A DNA stretch of 64,000 nucleotides. Origin: Afipia sp049747295 (lineage in GTDB: Bacteria; Pseudomonadota; Alphaproteobacteria; Rhizobiales; Xanthobacteraceae). The position numbers were made by a program, and so were the translations under genes. Of this stretch, positions 7,844 to 17,106 are shown piece after piece (position 1 is the first letter of the stretch; the number at the start of each line of letters is the position of its first letter). The notes beneath the pieces are model-generated. The model was not told the origin of the DNA. It saw only the letters and a list, made by a program, of their open reading frames with translations, and searched no databases. The stretch lies in NCBI RefSeq assembly GCF_049747295.1, contig NZ_JBMHJM010000001.1, forward strand, positions 496,001 to 560,000, in the 5' to 3' direction.

Positions 7844-10324
7844 TCAGGCGGCTTGCGACGCCGGCTTGCCGAACGTCGCGATCAACTCCGAAATTTCCGA
7901 CGCCGGCCTCGCCGCGCTGAACAGGAAGCCCTGCACCTCCGTGCATCCTTCCGCCCGTAGCGCATCGAGCTGATCCTCTGTCTCCACGCCTTCTGCGGTC
8001 GTCGAAATATTCAGGCTACGGCCGAGGCCGGAAATTGCCCTGATGATCGCGGCGCAATCGGATCGATCGGCAAGGTCACGCACAAAGGAGCGATCAATCT
8101 TGATTTTATCGAAGGGGAAGCTGCGGAGATAACTCAAGGACGAGTAGCCGGTGCCGAAGTCATCCATCGAAATCCGGACGCCGAGTTCGCGCAGCTGATG
8201 CAAGGTTGCGAGATTGGCTTCGGTCTCCGCGAGGAAAATCGATTCCGTAATTTCAAGTTCCAGCCGGAATGGCGACAGTCCAGAGCGCGCCAAGGCCCCG
8301 ATCACTGCCGGGACAAGATTGCGGCTACGGAACTGCACTGGCGAGAGATTGACCGCGACCTTGATGTCCTTAGGCCATTGCGCCGCCTGCTCGCAGGCTT
8401 CCTTCAACACCCATTCGCCCAATTGGACAATCAGGCCGATATCTTCCGCCACGGGTATGAAATCAGCCGGGGAGATCATCCCCTTCTTCGGATGGTTCCA
8501 TCGCACCAGTGACTCGAAGGCCACAATGCGGTTCTCGGACACATCGATCAGTGGCTGGTAGTGGAGTTCGAATTCGTCGTTCGCCAGCGCATAGCGCAAG
8601 TCCAGTTCCATGTCCCGGCGCTTCTGTGCCGCGCGGTCCATGTCCTTCTCGAAGAAGCGGTGCACGCCGCCGCCCTCGGACTTGGCGCGATAGAGCGCCA
8701 TGTCTGCATTGCGCAGAAAGTCCTCTCCGGTCTTGCCATCGCCCGGCGAAATCGCAATACCAACGCTGGCACCAATGACGATTTCCAGGCTGTCGATGCT
8801 GTAAGGTTCGCTCAGTCTATCGATCAGGCGCGCGGCAAACTGGCTGACCTCATTGGGCGAGGAATCCATCTCGAGGATCATGGCGAATTCGTCGCCACCG
8901 AGCCGTGCGACGAGATCGGTCGCGCGCAGGTTTGTTCCCAGCCGCTCCGCCACCATTTTCAAGAGACGGTCACCCATCGGATGACCGAATGAATCATTGA
9001 CGTGCTTGAAGAGATCAAGGTCGATGCACAGCACCGCGATGCGCTTGTCGATCTGCTTGGTGCGCGCCAGGTCGCTTTGCAGGCGTTCCTGGAACAGCAC
9101 ACGATTAGGCAGCCCGGTCAGTGCATCATGATGAGCCATGAAAGCGACGCGAGCTTCCGCCTTTCGGCGTTCGGTGATGTCCACGGCGGAAACAAGGAAT
9201 GCATCACGATCGTTAAACGGCACGCGGCGCCCGAACGTCAGCACCTCGATTTCGCTGCCGTCCGCCTTCAGGTGCCGCCAATTCGAGCCTGATTGATAGA
9301 CGTCGCCAATCAAGCCCAGTGCACGGGTGTGTTCCTCCCACTCGTCGCGAGGCCAGATGTCCTGCAGCTTCATTGTCAGGAAATCCGAGCGGCTATAGCC
9401 GTAATGCTTCACCGCGGCGTCATTGACGTTGAGAAACTCCTTCGTCTCGGCGTCGAACACCCACATCGGCATGGGATTGCTTTCGAACAACAACCGGAAC
9501 GACTGTTCGCGCCGCTTGAGATTCGTGACATCGGTCAGCGAAATCGAAATCAGTTCTCCTACCGGCGCCGCATTGATCTTCAAGGTATTGGAGCCAACGC
9601 TCACCTCGAACTGGTCGCCACAATTGCTGCTAATGACCGCTGTCAGCTTCGCAACGATCTCCGGCGAGCATAACGCATGACTGCCGGTGCTCAGGCGACG
9701 CCAGCGCAATTCATCCGCCTCAACCCCTAGCAATTTTGCGGTGCCCTGGTTGAATTGGACAATCTGGAAATCAAACGGCCGCTCGTGCGCATCGCGAATG
9801 GTCGCCAGTGACAGAATACCGTCATCTGTTGCGTAGAAGATCGCATCGAGCAAATTGTATTGCTGCCCACGTTCGTTCACATACGCGCCAACCAGCGTTT
9901 CGCCCCAACGCGACGTCATCGGCAACGCGAAAATATCGTAAGCCTGAACCAGCCCGTCACGTACGCAATGAGCCGATGTGAGATGCGGCTTGCCATTGCG
10001 ACAAGCACTGGCCGCAGCCTCTTCCAGCATCAGCGCGCAGTCTGGCGGCAGCATGGTGAGAGGCGTGTCCCACACCTCCATATCCAGCCAGGTTTCGACG
10101 TATCGGCCGGCGCGAGAGATTTCGAGGTCGGAGTCTACGCCTTTGATGAGCATGACGTGATCGGACAGGCGACCAAGGCTGCCGAGCATCACGTCTTCAA
10201 ACGAGGGCAGCTTGGTTTCCGGCTTGAGAGCTGCATGCCACTTGCGGCGCAAGACTGCGACATCAGAAAATTTATCCGAGTCCGAACCGGTCACTGCCCG
10301 TGACACTTTTTCGACCGCAACCAC
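7844..10324 (-). CDS. PAS-GGDEF-EAL cyclic-di-GMP signalling protein
   Basis: An 826-residue cytoplasmic protein with no membrane segment. Order: an N-terminal PAS-like sensor region with a second PAS-like part to about 270, a PAS domain at about 270-395 (FESNPMPMWVFD, then VDITERRKAEA), GGDEF at about 400-560 with intact GGDEF near 474, and EAL at about 580-815. The EAL signature reads ESLVRW, a common variant, and the catalytic DDFGTGYSSLSYL and EGVET are intact. Both cyclase and phosphodiesterase activity are therefore possible. The signal sensed is unknown. The GTG start at 10324 follows GAGGT at five bases' spacing. Confidence 0.93.
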   Translation of the reverse strand: MVAVEKVSRAVTGSDSDKFSDVAVLRRKWHAALKPETKLPSFEDVMLGSLGRLSDHVMLIKGVDSDLEISRAGRYVETWLDMEVWDTPLTMLPPDCALMLEEAAASACRNGKPHLTSAHCVRDGLVQAYDIFALPMTSRWGETLVGAYVNERGQQYNLLDAIFYATDDGILSLATIRDAHERPFDFQIVQFNQGTAKLLGVEADELRWRRLSTGSHALCSPEIVAKLTAVISSNCGDQFEVSVGSNTLKINAAPVGELISISLTDVTNLKRREQSFRLLFESNPMPMWVFDAETKEFLNVNDAAVKHYGYSRSDFLTMKLQDIWPRDEWEEHTRALGLIGDVYQSGSNWRHLKADGSEIEVLTFGRRVPFNDRDAFLVSAVDITERRKAEARVAFMAHHDALTGLPNRVLFQERLQSDLARTKQIDKRIAVLCIDLDLFKHVNDSFGHPMGDRLLKMVAERLGTNLRATDLVARLGGDEFAMILEMDSSPNEVSQFAARLIDRLSEPYSIDSLEIVIGASVGIAISPGDGKTGEDFLRNADMALYRAKSEGGGVHRFFEKDMDRAAQKRRDMELDLRYALANDEFELHYQPLIDVSENRIVAFESLVRWNHPKKGMISPADFIPVAEDIGLIVQLGEWVLKEACEQAAQWPKDIKVAVNLSPVQFRSRNLVPAVIGALARSGLSPFRLELEITESIFLAETEANLATLHQLRELGVRISMDDFGTGYSSLSYLRSFPFDKIKIDRSFVRDLADRSDCAAIIRAISGLGRSLNISTTAEGVETEDQLDALRAEGCTEVQGFLFSAARPASEISELIATFGKPASQAA

Positions 10325-10499
10325 AACGCACCTCTACCGATCGACGCGACGTCCTGTCGTGTCTACGTAGCATCCAATGCCGCGCCACTTAAATCCGCGT
10401 AAACAGGTTTTCTGGATAGGGAGAATGCGGCGATTGTGAAAGTTATAAGTCGAGCGATGGTTAGTGCGGTTAGCAACTATGACAGTTTCACGACACAAT

Positions 10500-11555
10500 T
10501 TATCGCGCGATAACCTCGATCTCGCCGTCCACGCCGTTCGAGACGTTGAAGGGGCGCTCGAATACCTTCCCCTCGTTCTTCGCGATCACGCGATATTCGC
10601 CTTCGGACAGCACGACACGCGGAAACGCACCGTTGTACTCCTTGATGACGTCACCTGCGGGCGTAATGACAGACCACGCTGTATTCGCCAACGCTTCGCC
10701 GCCCTTGTCACTGACGAGCTTGAGCGTGATGACGGCCGCGCGATGGGTCACGGTCACATCGGTCAACTTACCGGCCTGCACGCGAATATCCGAGCGCACC
10801 ACCGAGTTCGCGTCGCCGTAGTTCGAGATGATGTAATAGACGCCTTCGGGCACAAGCAGCACATCGCCTGCCGCAACGTTTTGCGCGATCGGCGCACGTT
10901 CCCCGACTTCGAACTGACTGCCTTTGTAGAGCGAGAACGTGATCTGCCCTTGCGGGATCTTGCTGCTGCCGACCTTGCCTTCAATGCGAAGACCACCCGC
11001 AGGAAGCTCGAACGACTCGCGCAAGGTTTCCTGGCGCAGCGTCACAGGGCGCACGGCGCTGACGAGACCGAGCGAAGCATGAATCACGTAACCGCCCGGT
11101 GCGAGAACGATGTTCGGCGTCGCGCTGCGATCTTCGCGGACAAGCTGAAATACGCCGTTTGCATCAGGCTTGTCGGAATAAACACGCCAGATAATACCGG
11201 CATTGACGACAGGAAGATCCTTTCCAAAGCGCGCGCTGAGGGCGAGCACACTCTGCCCCGGCAGGTTCGCCTGTGTCGTCGGCGTTGGCGGTGGCGCGGT
11301 CGTGACCGGCGGCTGGGTCAGCGTTGCCGGCAGACCGGGCGTTGACGCAGGGCCGGGCGACGGCGGCGCAAGGCTGATGGCGGGGCCGGACGGCGTCGGA
11401 GCTTCGGGAACATTGTTGGGCGGAACCGGTGGCGGATTGTCGCTGAAAAACTGCGCCGCAGCAGGTTGCGTGACCACCAGACATGACAACGCGAACAGCC
11501 ATGCCAGGCGCGCAACACGCCTGACGGGCCGGCCATGATGTCGGAGGATTGTCAT
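10500..11555 (-). CDS. Proline-rich exported protein, function unknown
   Basis: A 351-residue protein with a signal peptide (basic start RRVARLAW, hydrophobic core, cleavage after QPAAA near 34). Residues 36-98 are a proline/threonine-rich linker. The rest, about 100-351, is beta-rich and appears to contain three or four similar modules: a segment such as VLAPGGYVIHASLG, one like LLVPEGVYYIISNYG and one like VLSEGEYRVIAKNEG, each ending an extended strand pair. This recalls carboxypeptidase-regulatory or PEGA-type beta folds. It is probably periplasmic or envelope-associated. No enzyme motif is seen. The start has a weak ribosome site. Confidence 0.75.
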   Translation of the reverse strand: MTILRHHGRPVRRVARLAWLFALSCLVVTQPAAAQFFSDNPPPVPPNNVPEAPTPSGPAISLAPPSPGPASTPGLPATLTQPPVTTAPPPTPTTQANLPGQSVLALSARFGKDLPVVNAGIIWRVYSDKPDANGVFQLVREDRSATPNIVLAPGGYVIHASLGLVSAVRPVTLRQETLRESFELPAGGLRIEGKVGSSKIPQGQITFSLYKGSQFEVGERAPIAQNVAAGDVLLVPEGVYYIISNYGDANSVVRSDIRVQAGKLTDVTVTHRAAVITLKLVSDKGGEALANTAWSVITPAGDVIKEYNGAFPRVVLSEGEYRVIAKNEGKVFERPFNVSNGVDGEIEVIAR

Positions 11556-11791
11556 GCGGCTGGTTTTTCACTGAAAACGAGGCAAATTCAAGCCTGAGAA
11601 CACGCTTGACGAGCGTTATCAAAACCCCTGTGGGCCGCCTGATCTCTGCAAAATCAACATAAGTCGCCGTTCAGTCACATTTTCTGATTACGCGTGGGGT
11701 GTGTTCAGGCACAATCATTCACATTTCGCGCTTTAATGGCCTGGTCAGGCGTGCGGCCGATTCGCCGTCGTCGCTGTCAGGGAGACCGCCA

Positions 11792-12829
11792 GTGTTGGAA
11801 AGTTTGATCGGGTTCGGCCAGAGCGGCTCCCGCGGCAAAACCGGAATAGAGACCAGCGTCACGAAGAAGCCGGTGATCGGATTGGCTCTCGGCGGTGGTG
11901 CCGCGCGCGGCTTCGCCCACATCGGCATTTTGCGCACCCTGCTGGCGAACGGAATCGTTCCGGACATCGTGGTGGGCACCTCAATCGGTGCGGTGGTCGG
12001 CGCATCCTATGCCGCAGGCCATCTCGACACCCTTGAGCTCTGGGCGAAGAGCCTCCTGCCCCGCAACATCTTCAGCTATCTCGATATCCGGTTGAATGGT
12101 TCCGGCCTGATCGGCGGCAGTAAGCTTGCGTCGCAACTCGAAGCGTCGTTCGGCCGCATCCTGATCGATGAACTTCCGCTGAAGTTTGCTGCAGTCTCGA
12201 CCGAGGTCAAAACCGGCCACGAGATCTGGCTCACCGACGGGCCGCTCGTCGATGCGGTGCGTGCGTCCTACGCCCTCCCGGGCATCTTCGAGCCAGTGTT
12301 GATCGAGGATCGCTGGCTGGTGGACGGCGCGCTCGTGAACCCGGTGCCGGTCTCGGCAGCGCGTGCGCTCGGTGCGGAGATCGTCATCGCCTGCAACGTC
12401 AGCACGGATGTTTTCGGACACGGCACCATCATTTCTGCCCACGGCAAGCGGCCAGCGGAGCCCGAAGCGCCCGCCGAACCGGTGGTGGAGAAACGAGGCT
12501 TCGGAAAATTCTTCTCGGCAGAGAAGACCGTGAAGCGGGAATTCTTCGGCAGCGCCAGCCGGCCGGGGATTTCCACCGTGATGGTCGAAGCATTCAATAT
12601 CATGCAGGACCGCATCACGCGATCGCGCCTTGCTGGTGATCCACCGGATGTCCTGATTTCGCCGCGCGTCGGACGCATCGGATGGTTCGATTTCCATCGT
12701 GCGGAAGAAACCATCGGCCATGGCATTCGCGCCGCCGAACGCAACATCGAGTCGATTCAAGAGGCGATCAATCTGCTCACGTCGACCGCGAGCCAGCCGC
12801 CCGGCACCGCGCAGCCGACCTCGCCCTAA
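11792..12829 (+). CDS. Patatin-like phospholipase (RssA/NTE type)
   Basis: A Ser-Asp dyad lipid acyl hydrolase of 345 residues. The oxyanion motif GGGAARG is at 34-40, the nucleophile S64 is in GTSIG (62-66), and the catalytic aspartate is in VDGALVNPVP near 178. The region after residue 215 is a less conserved tail with a basic low-complexity part. No signal peptide is visible, so it is probably cytoplasmic or peripheral. A GTG at 11792 with GGGAGA upstream is the best start; the frame is open from 11699 but nothing family-like precedes it. Substrate unknown. Convergent with the CBS gene. Confidence 0.88.
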   Translation: MLESLIGFGQSGSRGKTGIETSVTKKPVIGLALGGGAARGFAHIGILRTLLANGIVPDIVVGTSIGAVVGASYAAGHLDTLELWAKSLLPRNIFSYLDIRLNGSGLIGGSKLASQLEASFGRILIDELPLKFAAVSTEVKTGHEIWLTDGPLVDAVRASYALPGIFEPVLIEDRWLVDGALVNPVPVSAARALGAEIVIACNVSTDVFGHGTIISAHGKRPAEPEAPAEPVVEKRGFGKFFSAEKTVKREFFGSASRPGISTVMVEAFNIMQDRITRSRLAGDPPDVLISPRVGRIGWFDFHRAEETIGHGIRAAERNIESIQEAINLLTSTASQPPGTAQPTSP

Positions 12830-12871
12830 AGGCGTAGGCCGGCTATCGCGAAAATTCCTCGGCCGATCTTC

Positions 12872-13300
12872 TCAGGCGGTCTTGATGTAGTCGTGGAGCG
12901 CTTCCTGCTCGCGCTCGTATTCGGCAACGCGCCATTTCACGACGTCACCGATCGAAATCAAGCCGACAATCCGCTCGTTCTCGACAACGGGCAGATGTCT
13001 GAACTTGCCCGACGTCATGACCTCCATGATCGCACCGACCGTATCCGCCTCCCTGCAGGTGATGACTTTCTGCGTCATCACATTGCGGACAGGCTCATCG
13101 AGGACGCTTGCCCCGCGCTCACCAAGCACGCGCACAACGTCACGTTCCGAAAGAATGCCATCGATGCGCTGCCCGCTCATCACCAGCACCGCACCAATGC
13201 GGCGTTCGGACAAAATTTTCACCGCCGCCGAAACCTTGGCGTCCGGTGATACGCTGACAACCTGATGGCCTTTGGTGTCCAGAACAGCTCGAACCGTCAT
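12872..13300 (-). CDS. CBS-domain-pair protein
   Basis: A 142-residue protein made of two CBS domains (about 8-62 and 74-128), which usually bind adenine nucleotides and act as energy or metabolite sensors. Typical strands VSAAVKILSERRIGAVLVM and GKFRHLPVVENERIVGLISIGDVVK mark the two halves. It ends in a charged tail (EYEREQEALHDYI). No catalytic domain is fused, and the neighbours give no clue to a partner. The ATG at 13300 has GGAGA eight bases upstream. Confidence 0.92.
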   Translation of the reverse strand: MTVRAVLDTKGHQVVSVSPDAKVSAAVKILSERRIGAVLVMSGQRIDGILSERDVVRVLGERGASVLDEPVRNVMTQKVITCREADTVGAIMEVMTSGKFRHLPVVENERIVGLISIGDVVKWRVAEYEREQEALHDYIKTA

Positions 13301-13529
13301 TGTCGTCTCCCCAGATAGCCGCCTGGGTTGTGCCAGCGGCCTTTTGCTCTTGAGTCAAACAACGCAGCATCAATTTGGTTGCGCTCGATCCGCGAAGAGA
13401 AACGGTTTCGGCGCAAATGAATGATGTCCCAAATGATATGAGGCTGCAAGCCAGTGGAGTGGATTTGACATTCGCAAGAGATACCTACCCAAACGGGACG
13501 CGAATGCTAGAATCGGACCGCTAGGTTGC

Positions 13530-14339
13530 TCAGCGCAGATCAGGGCCGCCGGCCGGAGGCAGCGCACCCGCACGGTTGTCCTGCACAATCGCCCGCGGCA
13601 CGGGATCGAACAGCGAGAACAACAACAACCCTGCAAGAAATCCGCCGATATGCGCTTGCCATGCAATGCTTTGCGTGCCGGCGCCAATGGCAATCGCACC
13701 AAGGCCTGTCACGATGTTGAGGCCGAACCAGACCGCAAGGAAGCCCAGCACGCGGGAGCTTTGCAACGATTGCGCCAGCGAAAGCGCCGGCACATGTGCG
13801 GCGGTTGCGACATCTCGTCCGAACGAGAGGAAGCTGCCGCGCTGAAACGCAAAGCGGATAGCGGCTGCCATGGCTCCCGATACCGCTGCCGATGCCCCGA
13901 TCATGGGTGCGACCTGATGCTGATGGGTCAGAAGGTGCGCAACGGCACCTGCGATGGCCGTAACAGCGAAAAACGCAAAGAACCTCACTGGCCCGAAGCG
14001 ACGGGCGACCGCACTGCCGAACGGCAACATCCACAGCATATTAAACGCAATGTGAGTGATGTCGGCGTGCAGGAACGCATATGTCAGAAATGTCCAGATT
14101 TGCGCACCAAATCCACCCGGAAATTGCTCGGCCAGCACCGTCGTGTCGTAACGTGCGGGCACAAAGCCGAACATCCAGATCACTTCCTGGTCGACGTCCA
14201 GCGGCAACATGGCGCGTACGGCGTGAATGCCAACCATGATGACAAGCAACAACGTCATCGCACCAGGAATGGTCAGGATCGGCTCGCGAGGCGGTTCGGC
14301 CGGTTCAAGAGATGGGTCTGGAGAATCCAAGGGGCACAC
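13530..14339 (-). CDS. Rhomboid-family intramembrane serine protease
   Basis: A polytopic membrane protein of about 269 residues with six or seven hydrophobic helices. Rhomboid features are HADITHIAFNMLWML (the conserved H and N of helix 2), GASAAVSG near 148 where the serine of GAS is the expected nucleophile, and QAHIGGFLAG near 228 with the catalytic histidine. The glycine after the serine is alanine here. Rhomboids cleave transmembrane segments; the substrate is unknown. The start is uncertain: a GTG at 14339 or a TTG at 14330 fits. The frame is open to 14657 but would run through a terminator-like hairpin at 14423-14450. Confidence 0.85.
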   Translation of the reverse strand: MCPLDSPDPSLEPAEPPREPILTIPGAMTLLLVIMVGIHAVRAMLPLDVDQEVIWMFGFVPARYDTTVLAEQFPGGFGAQIWTFLTYAFLHADITHIAFNMLWMLPFGSAVARRFGPVRFFAFFAVTAIAGAVAHLLTHQHQVAPMIGASAAVSGAMAAAIRFAFQRGSFLSFGRDVATAAHVPALSLAQSLQSSRVLGFLAVWFGLNIVTGLGAIAIGAGTQSIAWQAHIGGFLAGLLLFSLFDPVPRAIVQDNRAGALPPAGGPDLR

Positions 14340-14422
14340 GGGTCCAAAGCGGCGGCTATCCCCCTGAGATAGGCGGCTTTGGCGGTGTGGCGCAAGCACT
14401 GGAACCAGGCATTGCAAAAGAA

Positions 14423-14450
14423 AAGGGAGGGCTGATGAGAGCCCTCCCTT
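14423..14450 (-). terminator. Hairpin with minus-strand T-rich tail
   Basis: A perfect 11-bp stem (AAGGGAGGGCT at 14423-14433, complement at 14440-14450) with a 6-base loop. Read on the minus strand it is followed by TTCTTTTGC, as in an intrinsic terminator. No minus-strand gene is recognised just upstream, so it may end a short untranslated RNA from 14450-14800 or act as an attenuator for the rhomboid gene. Confidence 0.5.
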
Positions 14451-14815
14451 CGGTTCTTTCGGTCTTTTGCGCGCCTTACGAGTAAGAGCGCTGACGCGCT
14501 CGGGCAATCCCCACCCCTCCCCGCGCAATGACCAAATTGTTTTCCGCCACCTGTAGTTCAACTCAAAAGTTCGACTTGCCACCGCCAGTCCCTGGAGAAG
14601 ACCGGCGACATCGAGTGCGAGAACCTTACCCGCGCTCCCCCTATTCACAAAGCTCATGGTAAATTTAACGTTAACGAGACAAACCCCTGTCTATTGCCGC
14701 CTTCAGGCATGGACGCTGCACCTCTCCTCCCGCACAACAACCAAGGGGCCGCGTAGCGCCTGAAGCGGGACACCACTGTCCCATTTCGGGCCAGGCGCGG
14801 GGCAAGGGTTTGATC
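14451..14815. other. Non-coding stretch with a C-rich 17-mer
   Basis: No convincing gene. It holds a small hairpin (GAGCGC 14486-14491, GCGCTC 14496-14501) and the 17-base sequence ATCCCCACCCCTCCCCG at 14507-14523, which occurs again at 17766-17782. Promoters for the rhomboid gene (minus) and the PAS gene (plus) must lie nearby. Confidence 0.5.
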
Positions 14816-15379
14816 ATGAAACATCCTGCAAGCCGTGAATTCTTCGGCTATTGGGACGAAAAGCGTGCCGGCGATGCTGCGCCGGAACGCGGCGATCTTG
14901 CGCCGGAGGACATCCGCCACCTGCTGGGCGACACTTTCGTGTTGTCTTACGACGTTGCGGCAGCCCATCCATTCCGCGTCGCAGGGACGCGGGTGTGCGC
15001 CCTGTTTGACCGTGACCTCAAGAACCAGAGCTTTACACGCCTGTTTAGTGACGAGAGCAGGCAAGACATCGAGGACATTGTCGGCATCGTCGCCGAGGAA
15101 ACATTGGCGACGGTCGCAGGTGTCACTGCGCGCGCCTCCGATGGGTCACTTGCCCATCTCGAGCTGCTGCTGCTGCCGTTCAGCGCGCATTCGCACGCGC
15201 CAATCAGTATGAGTGGAATGCTGGTACCGTTCGGCCCACGCGAGTTGCAAGCCTACAGTGCCTTGAAGGACCTCAGCCTGACGTCGTGGAGACATATCGG
15301 CCAGGAACGACGCGGACCACGAACATTGCGCAAGTGGTCAGTGGCGCGCGGGCTGACCGTTTACGAAGGCTTTCGATAG
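14816..15379 (+). CDS. PAS-domain protein (PAS_5 type)
   Basis: A 187-residue soluble protein. The core at about 20-140 resembles the PAS_5 family common in Rhizobiales: FFGYWDEKRAG, a RGDLAPEDIRHLLGDTFVL segment, then FRVAGTRVCALFDRDLKNQSF and the closing strand LLLLPFS. No output domain is attached, so it may be a stand-alone sensor. The C-terminal tail is basic (RRGPRTLRKWSVARG). The ATG at 14816 has an AAGGG element at the right distance. Family assignment is from pattern recognition. Confidence 0.75.
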   Translation: MKHPASREFFGYWDEKRAGDAAPERGDLAPEDIRHLLGDTFVLSYDVAAAHPFRVAGTRVCALFDRDLKNQSFTRLFSDESRQDIEDIVGIVAEETLATVAGVTARASDGSLAHLELLLLPFSAHSHAPISMSGMLVPFGPRELQAYSALKDLSLTSWRHIGQERRGPRTLRKWSVARGLTVYEGFR

Positions 15380-15501
15380 CTAGGATCAGGACCTATAAAC
15401 CGAGCGTCCCCCGCACGACGGCTTCAGGCTAGTGTTGTTGTTGGATTTCAGCGGTCTAAGCTTTTACTCAATTGCTCCCCTACTGATCGAACGAGACAGC
15501 G

Positions 15502-15879
15502 ATGACCTGGAAGCCTGAAGACTATCCCTCGATGAGCCCGTATATCATCTGTTCGGATGGGGACGCGCTGATTGGTTTTGTTGAACAGGCATTCGGCGGG
15601 GTTCTGCAGCGCCGTTTTGATCGACCAGACGGCTCGCTGATGCATGCTGAAGTGAGGATCGACGACAGCGTCTTGATGATTGGTGGTGGCGCTACATCTG
15701 CGCGGTCAGCCGCGCCGCACATCCATCTTTACGTGCCGGATGCTTTGGCGGTGTTCGACCGCGCTGTTGCCGCCGGAGCGACTGTCGTGCAGGAGCCACA
15801 GAGAAAGCGGGACGACGACGATCTGCGCGGCGGGGTTCAAGACCCCTCAGGGACGACTTGGTGGATCGCCTCGCAATAG
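15502..15879 (+). CDS. VOC-family (glyoxalase-like) protein
   Basis: A 125-residue single-domain member of the vicinal oxygen chelate superfamily, PhnB-like. It shows the usual beta-alpha-beta-beta-beta halves: SPYIICSDGDALIGFVEQAFG at the start, RPDGSLMHAEVRIDDSVLMIG in the middle and DLRGGVQDPSGTTWWIA at the end. Candidate metal ligands are H48-type and late acidic residues, but the set is incomplete by eye, so enzymatic activity is uncertain. A second, distant VOC protein is encoded at 43296. Confidence 0.85.
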   Translation: MTWKPEDYPSMSPYIICSDGDALIGFVEQAFGGVLQRRFDRPDGSLMHAEVRIDDSVLMIGGGATSARSAAPHIHLYVPDALAVFDRAVAAGATVVQEPQRKRDDDDLRGGVQDPSGTTWWIASQ

Positions 15880-16009
15880 CCACGAGCGGTGAATCGTATC
15901 TCAGCTCGTTACGACCGCTGCGCGCATACCTTCTTCAGCGAGATCTGTATCGCCACAGCAATCATCTTCTGGATCAACGAATGAGTTCTGACCCTGGTGT
16001 TGTGATTCA

Positions 16010-16050
16010 GAAGTTCGCATCCGAGCAAGCCGCAAGCCTGTGCGAACTTC
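16010..16050. repeat. Perfect 10-bp inverted repeat
   Basis: GAAGTTCGCA at 16010-16019 and its exact complement at 16041-16050, with a 21-base spacer, lie between the VOC and PilZ genes. There is no T-tract. It could be an RNA hairpin or a protein-binding site. Confidence 0.5.
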
Positions 16051-16158
16051 GGAATTGAGACACTCGCGGGCAAAACTGCCCCCGCTGCTTCGCTAACGCA
16101 CCATTAACTCTGAGCATCCTAAGGTTAACCGAAACCGAACGATCGGTTGACCGGTGTG

Positions 16159-16776
16159 ATGATGGCGTTGGTACAAAGACAAATAATTCGTCCGTCCGCT
16201 CAGGAACGGAGGCGCTTTCAACGTGTGAAGGTGCATTTGCTCGGCCGCTATATGCTGGCGGACCGGCGCGAATTTCCGTGCCAGGTCATCAATATGTCGC
16301 CGGGCGGGCTTGCCATGCTTGCCCCCGGCATCGGCAATGTGGGCGAACGCGTGGTCGCCTACCTGGACCACATCGGCCGCGTTGAGGGCAAGATCACCCG
16401 GCTGCTCGACAATGGTTTTGCCATGACGGTTGCCGCGACACCGCGCAAGCGCGACAAGCTCGCGGCCCAGCTCACGTGGCTTGCCAACCGCCAGATCCTC
16501 AATTTGCCGGAAGACCGCCGCCACGATCGCATCGTGCCGCGGAATCCGATGGCCTTGCTCAAATTCGACGATGGCCGCGCGATGCCATGCCGGATCATCG
16601 ACCTCTCCCTATCCGGCGCAGCCCTTGCAGCGGAAATGCGGCCCCCGGTCGGCGAGCAGGTTGCGCTCGGCCGTGTGCGGTCTCGCGTTGTCCGGCACCT
16701 CGAAGAAGGCTTTGCGATCGAGTTCGTTCACGCGCAGCTTCCCGACACTGTCGAAGACAACGTAAGCGCCCGGTAA
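16159..16776 (+). CDS. Double PilZ-domain protein
   Basis: A 205-residue protein with two PilZ domains, the cyclic-di-GMP receptor fold. The first has the binding signature RRFQR (R18-x3-R22) and NMSPGG (N45-x-S47-x2-G50). The second, from about 117, has DRRHDR and DLSLSG. Both therefore keep the RxxxR and (D/N)xSxxG elements at least in part. It is likely a cytoplasmic effector, possibly of motility or polysaccharide output. TTAAC half sites at 16104 and 16125 lie in the upstream region. The ATG at 16159 is immediately followed by a second ATG. Confidence 0.9.
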   Translation: MMALVQRQIIRPSAQERRRFQRVKVHLLGRYMLADRREFPCQVINMSPGGLAMLAPGIGNVGERVVAYLDHIGRVEGKITRLLDNGFAMTVAATPRKRDKLAAQLTWLANRQILNLPEDRRHDRIVPRNPMALLKFDDGRAMPCRIIDLSLSGAALAAEMRPPVGEQVALGRVRSRVVRHLEEGFAIEFVHAQLPDTVEDNVSAR

Positions 16777-16814
16777 AGAGCCGCGGTTACCAACTTCTGA
16801 TTTTGCAGTCCTCT

Positions 16815-16846
16815 CAAGGCGATATCCGCACCCGGATATCGCCTTG
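16815..16846 (+). terminator. Hairpin terminator after the PilZ gene
   Basis: A perfect 14-bp stem (16815-16828 with 16833-16846) and a 4-base loop, followed by ATGCATTTTGG. The T-tract is short, but stem strength and position support termination of the PilZ transcript. Confidence 0.65.
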
Positions 16847-17106
16847 ATGCATTTTGGGGCATGTAAAGACCGGCGACCGAGAAGCAGCCGTTCTTGAAAA
16901 CCACCAGTAATATCAATGGCATAATTGATATTAGATAAAATTTGAATCAAATCCAAGTATTTCAAATTTTATGCTTGTTCTATTCAAATAAAGATCGATT
17001 TATGTCCGACTTTTACTTGTAATTGCTTCAATTCTACTTGGCGCACTTAGCCGGCCCGCAAAGCCTTTGTGGGAATGATGGCCCCAACAAAAACAAGGGG
17101 GCCACA
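16847..17106. other. AT-rich intergenic region
   Basis: About 260 bases without a gene. From 16900 to 17030 the sequence is strikingly AT-rich compared with its surroundings, with runs such as AATTGATATTAGATAAAATTT. It probably carries the promoter of the LapG-like gene. The ribosome-binding AAGGGGG ends near 17102. Confidence 0.6.

Noticed and set aside
7841..7846. TGATCA shared by two convergent stops
   Set aside because: A neat zero-gap arrangement but common in compact genomes and not informative by itself.
14340..14657. N-terminal extension of the rhomboid frame
   Set aside because: It would translate through the 11-bp terminator-like hairpin at 14423-14450 and gives no rhomboid sequence.
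15858..16058. 66-codon frame after the VOC gene
   Set aside because: No ribosome site or recognisable family, and it begins inside the VOC gene and runs over the inverted repeat at 16010-16050.
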